A stretch of 64,000 nucleotides of DNA from Stenotrophomonas sp. 610A2 (lineage in GTDB: Bacteria; Pseudomonadota; Gammaproteobacteria; Xanthomonadales; Xanthomonadaceae), in NCBI RefSeq assembly GCF_030549615.1, contig NZ_CP130832.1, positions 2,666,001-2,730,000 on the forward strand. The letters run 5' to 3'. The notes under the pieces were generated by a model. It was not told where the DNA came from and ran no database searches. It was given only the letters and a program-made list of their open reading frames with translations. The stretch's first letter is position 1. The number at the start of each line of letters is the position of its first letter. The position numbers were made by a program, and so were the translations under genes. This document shows positions 57,713 to 64,000 of the stretch, in pieces.

Positions 57713-59624
57713 CCGACTCCGTTGGCCGCAAGGCCTGCTCCGGGGTCTGCGGCACCGGGCCCATCTCCCGCATCGGCGCGAGCTCGTCAGTAGGTTTGAC
57801 GGGCGGGAAGTGCTTCGGGAAGTGCGTCAAAAAATCCGCCTGCGCAAGCTCGAACGCCACCCCGGCTTGGTTCTTGGCCTCCCGGGTCGTATCGCGGAGC
57901 TTCCGAGCCTGCTGCTCCTGCGCCTTCGCTTGCCGCTTCTGTTCCTGCGCCGCCTGGGCAGCCTTGTCTTCGGCGGTAGGCCGTCCCACCTTGCGCAGCG
58001 CCGTAGACAGGAAATCTGCGGGCACCGGGAAGGTGTTGGCGTCAGCCACGGCCCTGCGCCGGGCCAACCGAGCCTGTTGCCGTTCTTCGCTCGCCTGCAC
58101 ATGTGCAGCCCGGCATTCGAGCAGGTCTGTGTGGCACTTGATGAGTGCGCGAGAGGCAGAACGTTGCTCAGGCGTGGCGTTGCTGTTGCCAGATTGAAGG
58201 GCCCGGCGTGCCACCTTGAACATCTGTTCAATCATTTCTTCTAGATTCTTCGCCGCCTGGTCTCCGGCCATGATTTCCGCCTGTCTGTTCTGTGTGTGTT
58301 TGCGTGAAGCGCGCTCGATGCCTGCCGCCCCCTTGCCCTGCTGACCGCCCCCAACGGGGGCCTGCCGGGGCATGGATGACCCGGCTTTGTGCGCAGCTGG
58401 ACGCTGTGCACGCGCCTGGATGGCGGCCCCTGCCCTGGGTGTCAGCTCTTGGGCTGAAATCCTGAGCACCGCTGGACGAGGGTCGTGATATCGCGGTGCA
58501 TCTGGCCGCAAAACACGACTAAATCCGCCGGCTTCGGGCGCTCGTCGTCCCCCCGCGGCCAAGCCAGGGTTAAGGCTGTGGAGTGGGCGCAGCGCAGGCA
58601 CGCGCTCGTCGCCAGGTCCGGGTTTTCGGACTCGGACAGCATCAAGGCTATGTCGAGTGAGAGCGGGGGCGCGGCGTCGCTGGGGGTGGGCTGAGTCATG
58701 GCGTGAGGCCTGTGGGGTAGAAGGGGAACTGCGAGACGGGGCGGCCGACTGTTGGCGCTCCAGCAACGCACGGGCGTGCAGGGCCTGCTCGTCGACCATG
58801 CCCAGCCGGCCTTCGGCGGCGGCTTGGGACTTGAGTTCGCGGAAGCGGTCGGCCTGGGCCTGGGCTTGCTGGGCGTTTTCGGCCCGCACCCTCTGGACGC
58901 GTTCGACGCGGGGGCTGCGCTTGCCCCGACGGGCGGCAGCGGTGGCGGTCCGGCCCACCTTGGGCTCCGGCTGGCGGTCCAGCTCGGCGGCCTGGGCAAA
59001 GTCGCCCACGGTGACGGCGGCCATCTGCCGGTCCAGCAAGCTGCGGTGGTCCACGCGCGCGACCAGGCCGGCGCGTTCCAGGTGGGCGTTGATGGTGTCG
59101 GCCACCTGGGCGCGCACTTCTTCCACGGCCCCGGTTTTGCGGTCGTCCAGTTCGCGCGTTTTTGCGCCCAATCCGGTCGGCTCCATTCGCCGCGTCGTCG
59201 CCAAAATGTGCACGTGGTGGTTGCGCTCATCGGCCTTCTTGTCCGGGGCATGGATGGCGAACATGGCCGCAAAGCCGAAGCGGTCCACTAGGTTGGCGGT
59301 GATGTCGCGGGCCAGCTCTGCGCGTTGTTCCTCGGTCAGCTCGTGCGGCAGCGACACCAGGAACTCCCGTGCCACCACCGAGTTTTTCCGCGTCTCGGCG
59401 GCTTCGGCAGCGTTCCAGAGTTGGGCCGGGTCTTGAACCCACTCGAGGGAGCCGGCCGGGGCCAAAATGCCCGAGGCCACCACGCCCTGCTTGCGGGTGT
59501 AATCGTGACGCTCGCCCGTGCGCAGGTCGGTGACGTCTAGGCCCGCGCGATACGCCGCGCCGGCCACGGCGCTGGCGCCCTGGCTTCGGCTGACGGTTTT
59601 GATTTCGCAACGGTAAATGGCCAC
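57678..59624 (-). CDS. mobA: MobA/MobL-type relaxase (MobQ family)
   Basis: 648 residues. The start VAIYRCEIKTVSRSQGASAV is the MobQ signature; the nicking Tyr is likely Y25 (AAYRAG), and the metal-binding His triad lies in NHHVHIL (H136, H137, H139). The long C-terminal part is charged and coiled-coil rich, with no primase motif recognised. Nicks the element at oriT so that it can move through a helper's conjugation machine. The GTG start at 59624 is chosen by homology; an upstream in-frame ATG lies beyond the oriT side. No type IV secretion genes are present. Confidence 0.92.
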   Translation of the reverse strand: MAIYRCEIKTVSRSQGASAVAGAAYRAGLDVTDLRTGERHDYTRKQGVVASGILAPAGSLEWVQDPAQLWNAAEAAETRKNSVVAREFLVSLPHELTEEQRAELARDITANLVDRFGFAAMFAIHAPDKKADERNHHVHILATTRRMEPTGLGAKTRELDDRKTGAVEEVRAQVADTINAHLERAGLVARVDHRSLLDRQMAAVTVGDFAQAAELDRQPEPKVGRTATAAARRGKRSPRVERVQRVRAENAQQAQAQADRFRELKSQAAAEGRLGMVDEQALHARALLERQQSAAPSRSSPSTPQASRHDSAHPQRRRAPALTRHSLDAVRVRKPGPGDERVPALRPLHSLNPGLAAGGRRAPEAGGFSRVLRPDAPRYHDPRPAVLRISAQELTPRAGAAIQARAQRPAAHKAGSSMPRQAPVGGGQQGKGAAGIERASRKHTQNRQAEIMAGDQAAKNLEEMIEQMFKVARRALQSGNSNATPEQRSASRALIKCHTDLLECRAAHVQASEERQQARLARRRAVADANTFPVPADFLSTALRKVGRPTAEDKAAQAAQEQKRQAKAQEQQARKLRDTTREAKNQAGVAFELAQADFLTHFPKHFPPVKPTDELAPMREMGPVPQTPEQALRPTESVSPPRRPSPRP

Positions 59625-59739
59625 ACGGTCCCCAAGCTTCGGCAAACCCGCCAGTCCCCGTTTACGGGGGCGTCCGGCGGAAGGGGGCAGCGAGTGCGTA
59701 GCGCTCGCGGGGTGTCGGGGGCGAAGCCCCTGACCGCGG

Positions 59740-59772
59740 GCAAACTCGAAGAGTTTGCATAACCGCGCTCTT
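59740..59772 (+). other. oriT: Putative origin of transfer (oriT)
   Basis: GCAAACTC, GAA, GAGTTTGC (59740-59758) is a perfect 8-bp inverted repeat, followed at once by ATAACCGCGCTC. This is the layout of MobQ/IncQ-type oriT sites, with nicking a few bases after the hairpin in a TAA..GCGC context. It lies 116 bases before the relaxase gene and between the divergent mob genes. The rest of the 379-base gap shows CGAAGC-rich palindromes only. Confidence 0.75.
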
Positions 59773-60003
59773 GTTGTTTTCTTCGGGCGCTTCGCACCCT
59801 CTGAAAACCGCATGAGAACCGGGCTGCTCGCTGCGCTCGCTGGCCCCTACATCCAGCGTCCCATGCACGCAGAAACTGTCAACTTTTTAGCCAAAATAAA
59901 AAGCGGCGCTCGCTGCTCGCTCGCGCCAGTTTTGGGGCGATGCCCCTTGCGCTCCGCGCTGAATCTGCTTGCATGGGTTATCAGGACTTAATGCAGGCGT
60001 GCC

Positions 60004-60369
60004 GTGGCGGATGTTGAGAAGCAAAAACTAAAACTGGCGAAGATTCTTGAAGTCGCCGCGAAGGAGCAAGCAAAGCTCATGCTGGCCGAGAAACAGCAGA
60101 AGCAACGGCAGGCCCGCCACGCCGCACGCGAGAAGGCCAAGGAACGCGCCGCACTGTTTCGCAGCGCCGATGCGCACCGCAAGATTGTGCTCGGCGGGTT
60201 GACCATCGCTGCGGGTGCGGACGACTGGGACCCGGCAGAAATCGTCGGGGCGCTCCTGGTCATTGCAACCCAACTAGAGCGTGAGCCGCAAAAGCGGGAA
60301 GCACTGCGGGAACGCGGCATCAAACACTTGGAAGAACGTGCAGCTGCACGTGAGGCGGCACGATCATGA
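60004..60369 (+). CDS. Mobilization accessory protein, TraD/MobC-like
   Basis: 121 residues, highly charged and helical (VEKQKLKLAKILEVAAKEQA), with the HRKIVLGGLTIAAGADDWDP segment typical of small TraD/MobC-like accessory proteins of MobQ plasmids. Such proteins assist the relaxase at oriT or the coupling step. The GTG start at 60004 lies on the far side of oriT from mobA. Its stop overlaps the pilin start as ATGA, so the pilin is translated as part of the mobilization operon. Confidence 0.75.
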   Translation: MADVEKQKLKLAKILEVAAKEQAKLMLAEKQQKQRQARHAAREKAKERAALFRSADAHRKIVLGGLTIAAGADDWDPAEIVGALLVIATQLEREPQKREALRERGIKHLEERAAAREAARS

Positions 60370-62009
60370 GTGCTCTGCGTCCTAACAAACTCGTCATGGG
60401 CTACACCTTGGTCGAGGTTCTGCTGGTCCTCGGCGTCTCGTCCGCGATAGCGGCCGCCGGCTGGCTGTTGTTCGGCCCGACAAGCGTGGCCGCAGATGTG
60501 AAACAGACGCAGTTGGATTTCAGCGAAACGGCCAACGCCATCGACCGTAGCCTAGGAATCCTCGGGGGCTTCTCCGGGCTGTCAACGTCCCTCGTTAAAG
60601 CCGACGGCCTGGCTGCGCAGCGTCTCCGCCGCGATGGCGGCCTGCTCAACGCCTGGGGCGGTTCGGTCTCTTTCCTGCCGAACACGGTGCGACGCGGAAA
60701 CGACTCGTTTTTAGTCGAAACCCGCGACGTGCCCAAGTCCGCGTGCGTCCGGCTGATTGGGGCCATGGCCGGCGATTCGGCTGTTTGGGATGCTCAGGTC
60801 AACGGCCAGTCGGTCTACGTGGGCCACAAATACGACCCCGCAACCGCTACGGTCGCCTGCGAGCGCGACGGCGGGGACCGGGTCGGTTTTGTGTATTTCT
60901 CCGGCTTGGCGTCCGGCTCGTCAGTCGCGGTGTCACCCATTGCACTGCCCCCTGCTCCGCCATCGGTGGACCCGGTCAACCCCAGCACTCCGGTGGGCCC
61001 GGTCGATGGGGCCCCCGAAGTGGACGATGCAATGCCTGGAACGCCTGGCGTGGTGCCGCCCGGACCGCCGGCGATACAGCCGCCGGTCGTGCCAACGGCC
61101 CCGCCAGCACCAGCAACTCCGACGACTCCCCAGCCGTCGCCGGTTGTCACGCCGACACCGACGCCGACACCGTTGGCTACGTGCGCAGTGCCGTCACCCG
61201 CGTCGAGAACTGAGACGGAAAGCCAGGCCGTGGGTTGCCCTGCCGGACAGTTGGGCAGCCTGGCCCAGAGCCGCAGCCGGGCCGGCACCTATGCCTGTCC
61301 TGAGGCTTGGGCCGCCCCGGTCCTGACCTGGGGCGGGTGGAGCGCCTGGGCCACCACGTCCAGCACATGCGCGCCGGCCTGCGTGCTGCCGAACCCCAGC
61401 ATGCAAACGAATACCGAGACCCGCACCGCGTCGCAGACGCTGGCATGCCCATCGGGCCAGCTCGGGGGCATCACGCAAACACGGCAGGAACAGCGGACGC
61501 AGACCCGTGCGGCGTCCTGCCCGGCGCCCACCGGGACGTATGCCTGGGGCACCTGGTCGGCGTGGTCGGCCTGGGCTGGCATCACGACCTGGGTCACCAC
61601 CTCCAACACCTGCACAACCCCGGCACCACCGGCAAAAACCTATCCGTCCTACAGCGGGAAATCGTGGATTTCCTGGGGCGACGGTGGGCTTTACGGCTGG
61701 GGCGTGTTCTGCTCGGTCTCTCAGTTCTACGCTGACCAATCGCACTGCACGCAGAGCGTTAATACCAACGATGACGCGACGTTTTCCCCTGTAATGCCTC
61801 AAGAGCAGGCGTTGACGACAGAGCGCCGGTCCTGCGTTGCTGCGCTTCAGCAGAAGCTGACCCCGATGCCTGGATTTGGCTCCCCAAGCACCGGGACCGT
61901 GAGTTGGCCGACAGAGTGCGCATGTGAAACGGTGGGGGCCGGGTCAGCCTTCTACTGGCAGAGCGTGGGCGCATCCGACTGGTCCGCTTACGAGTTCAAA
62001 TGCCCGTAA
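60366..62009 (+). CDS. Orphan type IV pilin-like protein with thrombospondin-like repeats
   Basis: 547 residues. A class III signal (MGYTLVEVLLVLGVSSAIAA): prepilin peptidase would cut between G12 and Y13, and E17 sits at +5. The pilin-like globular part runs to about 195 with cysteines for a disulphide. A Pro/Thr/Val-rich stalk (about 195-275) follows, then two Cys/Trp repeats (TWGGWSAWATTSSTCAPAC and WGTWSAWSAW) like thrombospondin type 1 modules, and a Cys-containing C-terminal domain. No pilus assembly, peptidase or ATPase genes are in the element, so it must use the host's machinery. Start ATG coupled to the mobilization gene. Confidence 0.8.
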   Translation: MSALRPNKLVMGYTLVEVLLVLGVSSAIAAAGWLLFGPTSVAADVKQTQLDFSETANAIDRSLGILGGFSGLSTSLVKADGLAAQRLRRDGGLLNAWGGSVSFLPNTVRRGNDSFLVETRDVPKSACVRLIGAMAGDSAVWDAQVNGQSVYVGHKYDPATATVACERDGGDRVGFVYFSGLASGSSVAVSPIALPPAPPSVDPVNPSTPVGPVDGAPEVDDAMPGTPGVVPPGPPAIQPPVVPTAPPAPATPTTPQPSPVVTPTPTPTPLATCAVPSPASRTETESQAVGCPAGQLGSLAQSRSRAGTYACPEAWAAPVLTWGGWSAWATTSSTCAPACVLPNPSMQTNTETRTASQTLACPSGQLGGITQTRQEQRTQTRAASCPAPTGTYAWGTWSAWSAWAGITTWVTTSNTCTTPAPPAKTYPSYSGKSWISWGDGGLYGWGVFCSVSQFYADQSHCTQSVNTNDDATFSPVMPQEQALTTERRSCVAALQQKLTPMPGFGSPSTGTVSWPTECACETVGAGSAFYWQSVGASDWSAYEFKCP

Positions 62010-62021
62010 ACGGCCATTGAA

Positions 62022-62594
62022 TCACTCAGTGGAGAGAGAGACCGGGCCATGGCGCTCGGTCTTTCCATTGATGAGCTGCAGCAAGGTGCCGCCCGCTACC
62101 AGCCATCCATTTCCGTTGGCACGGTCGGCCTTGCTGAAGCCGGCCGCCCCGTCGTTGCGCAGCGTCGGGGCTCCGGCATTGCCGTCCCGATAGAACTGGC
62201 TCCAAGCCCTGGCTGCCGGCGTCATCGTCAGCAGCCTTTGCCAAGGGTGGCTATGAATGGTTTCGCCGGTAAAGACGAAGCCTTCCAGCACATCGCTGGT
62301 CCGAATGGCGCAGCCGTGGGGGACGCCATCCGTGTAAAGGCGGAACGAAAAGCGCTGCCCATCGCTGGCGATTGCACCGCAGGCCTCGGTTCCGCTCTGC
62401 CGGGTGAAGTCGTGAAGCGCGCGGCCAGACCGAATAAGGAAATCAGCCAATGCTTCCCCTGGTTCGCTGGAGTAGTCGCCCAGGTGCTGACGCTCCCAAC
62501 CCTGTTTGATTCCGGTGGGCGGAATCGAACCGCCCTGCGCCCAAGCCGGGCCGCCGGCCACCAATGCCAAAACTGCCAAGATTTTCCACAGCAT
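62022..62594 (-). CDS. Secreted JAMM/JAB-domain metalloprotease-like protein
   Basis: 190 residues with a signal peptide (LWKILAVLALVAGGPAWAQ). The mature part has EACGAIASDG (E70, C72), then TIHSHPWQ (H114, H116) and FSKADRANGNGWLVAGG (S154, D157), which together resemble the E-HxH-S-D zinc site of JAB/MPN peptidases and their usual C-terminal strand. The spacing between HxH and SxxD is larger (about 38 residues) than the classic 7. Export is unusual for this fold. Convergent with the pilin gene, 12 bases apart. Role and substrate unknown. Confidence 0.65.
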   Translation of the reverse strand: MLWKILAVLALVAGGPAWAQGGSIPPTGIKQGWERQHLGDYSSEPGEALADFLIRSGRALHDFTRQSGTEACGAIASDGQRFSFRLYTDGVPHGCAIRTSDVLEGFVFTGETIHSHPWQRLLTMTPAARAWSQFYRDGNAGAPTLRNDGAAGFSKADRANGNGWLVAGGTLLQLINGKTERHGPVSLSTE

Positions 62595-62654
62595 GCCGTC
62601 CTCTTTCGAGAACGGCCGCCCACGAGCCCCTTACCGTGCTGCATGCTACGATTG

Positions 62655-62678
62655 GGTATCGTTTGAGGTATCGTTTTG
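62655..62678. repeat. Right arm-type repeat
   Basis: GGTATCGTTTGAGG followed by TATCGTTTTG, identical over 24 bases to 52434-52457. Lies 62 bases inside the right end of the element. Confidence 0.85.
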
Positions 62679-62740
62679 AGGGGACGGCGTCACCGGCTTT
62701 TCCTTGCAGTTCAACTGCTTAGGAAGGGGTGCCAGGACGA

Positions 62741-62759
62741 TCCGCCCACCTCCACCATT
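62741..62759 (+). repeat. Right attachment site attR (19 bases)
   Basis: TCCGCCCACCTCCACCATT, an exact copy of the ssrA 3' end at 52334-52352. Defines the right boundary of a 10.4-kb element. Confidence 0.93.
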
Positions 62760-62783
62760 AGATGGACCGTCAAGGTCCCGACC

Positions 62784-62826
62784 AGGCCGGAAACCCAGTA
62801 GCAACAAGGGTTTCCGGCCTTTTTTG
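62784..62826 (+). terminator. Displaced terminator of ssrA
   Basis: A perfect 13-bp stem (AGGCCGGAAACCC/GGGTTTCCGGCCT) with an 11-base loop and a T-run. It lies 24 bases after attR, the position expected for the ssrA terminator before the element inserted. Confidence 0.8.
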
Positions 62827-62991
62827 TTTCCGCGTCCGCGCGACTGCGGGAGTGCCCTTGGGCATTTGGAGGGTCTCGTGCTGTGGATTCATCCCGACGC
62901 TCCACTTGCCCGCGCTGGAAGATCCCTTGGCTCCTACTTCCTGGAAGGGCGGGGCCTGACCAGCTGACAACTCTGGGCTCATAGGACCTTG

Positions 62992-63016
62992 CCATAGTCC
63001 CAATTTGGGACTATGG
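62992..63016. promoter_or_regulatory. higBA operator: 25-base perfect palindrome
   Basis: CCATAGTCCCAA, T, TTGGGACTATGG. It lies 8 bases before higB, the usual site for binding of the HigA antitoxin or HigBA complex. Confidence 0.85.
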
Positions 63017-63024
63017 TTTCCCCT

Positions 63025-63327
63025 ATGCGAGTCATAGCCCTTTCGACGCTCAAGGCGTTCTGGCAAGACAAACCCGAATATGCCGATGCCGAAGAGCCGA
63101 CGATGGCTTGGTACAAGCATGCTGACGCGGCCGACTGGAGCCAGCCAGCTGAGGTCAAGGCGGATTTCGGCAACGCAAGCATCCTCAAGGACGGCAGGGT
63201 TGTCTTCAACATCGCAGGCAACAAATACAGGCTGATCGTCTGGATCAACTATCACTATCGAGTCGTGTACGTACGTTTCATTGGTACTCATCCGCAGTAC
63301 GACGCCATCGACGCCCAAACCATTTGA
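63025..63327 (+). CDS. higB: HigB-type mRNA interferase toxin
   Basis: 100 residues, RelE superfamily. The sequence MRVIALSTLKAFWQDKPEYA, then WSQPAEVKADFGNAS and NIAGNKYRLIVWINYHYRVVYVRFIGTH (in parts) is typical of the host-type HigB. Cleaves mRNA on the ribosome when free of antitoxin. The ATG at 63025 is preferred; the one at 63013 lies in the operator palindrome. Toxin precedes antitoxin, as is usual for hig. Confidence 0.93.
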   Translation: MRVIALSTLKAFWQDKPEYADAEEPTMAWYKHADAADWSQPAEVKADFGNASILKDGRVVFNIAGNKYRLIVWINYHYRVVYVRFIGTHPQYDAIDAQTI

Positions 63328-63335
63328 GGTAATCC

Positions 63336-63689
63336 ATGGACATCAAGCCCATTAAAAATGAAGCCGACTACCGTGCCGCATTGGGCGAAATCGACGGCCT
63401 GATGATGGCTCTTCCCGATACTCCGGAGGGCGATCACCTGGATGTCCTTGTCACGCTGGTGCAGGCTTATGAAGCAAAGCACTATGCGCTTGAAGCGCCC
63501 AACCCTATTGAGGCCATCAAGTTCCGCATGGAGCAGTCTGGCCTGACAGTGAAGGATCTGGTCTCCAGCATTGGTCAGCCAAACCGGGTGTATGAGGTAC
63601 TGAACGGCAAGCGCGAGCTGACACTCCCAATGATCCGCAAGCTGCACAAGAACCTTGGCATTCCCGTAGAGAGCCTTGTCGCAGCCTGA
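63336..63689 (+). CDS. higA: HigA-type antitoxin
   Basis: 117 residues. A helical N-terminal part (IKNEADYRAALGEIDGLMM) and a C-terminal XRE helix-turn-helix (IKFRMEQSGLTVKDLVSSIG, then RVYEVLNGKRELTLPMIRKL). Neutralises HigB and represses the operon through the palindrome upstream. Spaced 8 bases from higB. Confidence 0.93.
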   Translation: MDIKPIKNEADYRAALGEIDGLMMALPDTPEGDHLDVLVTLVQAYEAKHYALEAPNPIEAIKFRMEQSGLTVKDLVSSIGQPNRVYEVLNGKRELTLPMIRKLHKNLGIPVESLVAA

Positions 63690-64000
63690 CCCCCTTCCCA
63701 AGCCTCATTATCTGCGGCCTCTGTACGTCGGCGTCTTTCCTTGTGCATGGACAGGTTACTGATTGCCGAGCTGATCAAGGCAGTCGCGCTGATCAACGCC
63801 CCACCCTCAACCCGCACATGAGGCGCTGATCAGCACAGGCACTCATCACAGCCTCGCGCCCTCGATTTGCGAGCAGCAATCAACACTGTCGCGGCCCGTA
63901 TCGTCACTTCATGGCGCGGCACCCATTCCTCACAGCCTGCCCTGCCCGTCTCGTAGCTCAGGTGGGCAACAGACCACGCTCCCGCGTGGCGTAATGTGAT
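63690..64000. other. Terminal 311 bases, no gene recognised
   Basis: No convincing gene on either strand. GCTGATCA occurs three times between about 63770 and 63830. A stretch near 63953 resembles a tRNA D-arm but does not fold as one. The segment runs off the window. Confidence 0.4.

Noticed and set aside
58442..59436. Long open frames on both strands inside the relaxase gene
   Set aside because: They are shadows of the MobQ relaxase frame, which carries the conserved motifs.
63940..64000. Possible tRNA beginning near CGTAGCTCAGGTGG
   Set aside because: The D-arm resemblance is not supported by a closing stem or anticodon arm before the window ends.

Overview
The window is a high-GC chromosomal segment from a gamma-proteobacterium of the Xanthomonadaceae, most likely Stenotrophomonas. 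Supporting signs are the divergent bamE/fur pair, a YtrA-regulated ABC operon, a partial metH as in species with split metH, a tmRNA tag reading ANDDNYALAA, and many short palindromes beginning with GTAG (the SMAG/REP type known from Stenotrophomonas). The genus is an inference; no database search was possible.

Layout. 1-6505: 3' part of metH, a permuted NlpC/P60-like protein, a LysR regulator divergent from an ankyrin-repeat protein, and a secreted amidohydrolase. 6879-14870: an MFS permease, a secreted hypothetical, an SGNH acyltransferase, a DUF2058 protein, slyX, ugd, an FKBP-type isomerase and an exported glutathione peroxidase. 15001-19420: a YtrA/GntR-ABC exporter operon followed by envelope proteins (DUF2807 and two DUF2884-like lipoproteins). 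19579-31867: fumC, purB, a RoxA-like ribosomal oxygenase with a GNAT enzyme, the 2-oxoglutarate dehydrogenase genes sucA-sucB-lpd, and a LOG-family hydrolase; together a TCA and central metabolism block. 32023-41943: a GAF-GAF-GGDEF-EAL protein, an ECF sigma factor with a membrane partner, an IMPACT protein, an ABC exporter, tyrA and pdxY. 42099-51907: dnaJ, dnaK, grpE, recN, fur, bamE, rnfH, ratA, smpB and small proteins. smpB lies close to ssrA, the gene for its RNA partner.

Mobile region. ssrA (51997-52350) carries a 10.4-kb integrative mobilizable element. Its last 19 bases are repeated exactly at 62741-62759, and the normal-looking terminator of ssrA is stranded beyond the right end. The element holds a tyrosine integrase, a small gene, an 800-base segment with no gene but many hairpins and a terminator (a candidate large structured RNA), a zinc-ribbon/PIN-like protein, an XRE regulator with a triple half-site operator, a MobQ-type relaxase, an oriT-like site, and a TraD-like accessory gene translationally coupled to an orphan type IV pilin with thrombospondin-like repeats. 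A secreted JAMM/JAB-like protein is convergent with the pilin. Matching 24-base repeats lie just inside both ends and are probable recombinase arm sites. A higBA toxin-antitoxin pair lies just outside the right end, suggesting layered insertion at the same locus.

The core genome is littered with three families of palindromic repeats. One copy lies in frame inside metH, one lies between sucB and lpd, and one supplies a stop codon. The most interesting items are the element's pilin-JAMM-mobilization cassette and the structured noncoding segment at 54.3-55.07 kb.
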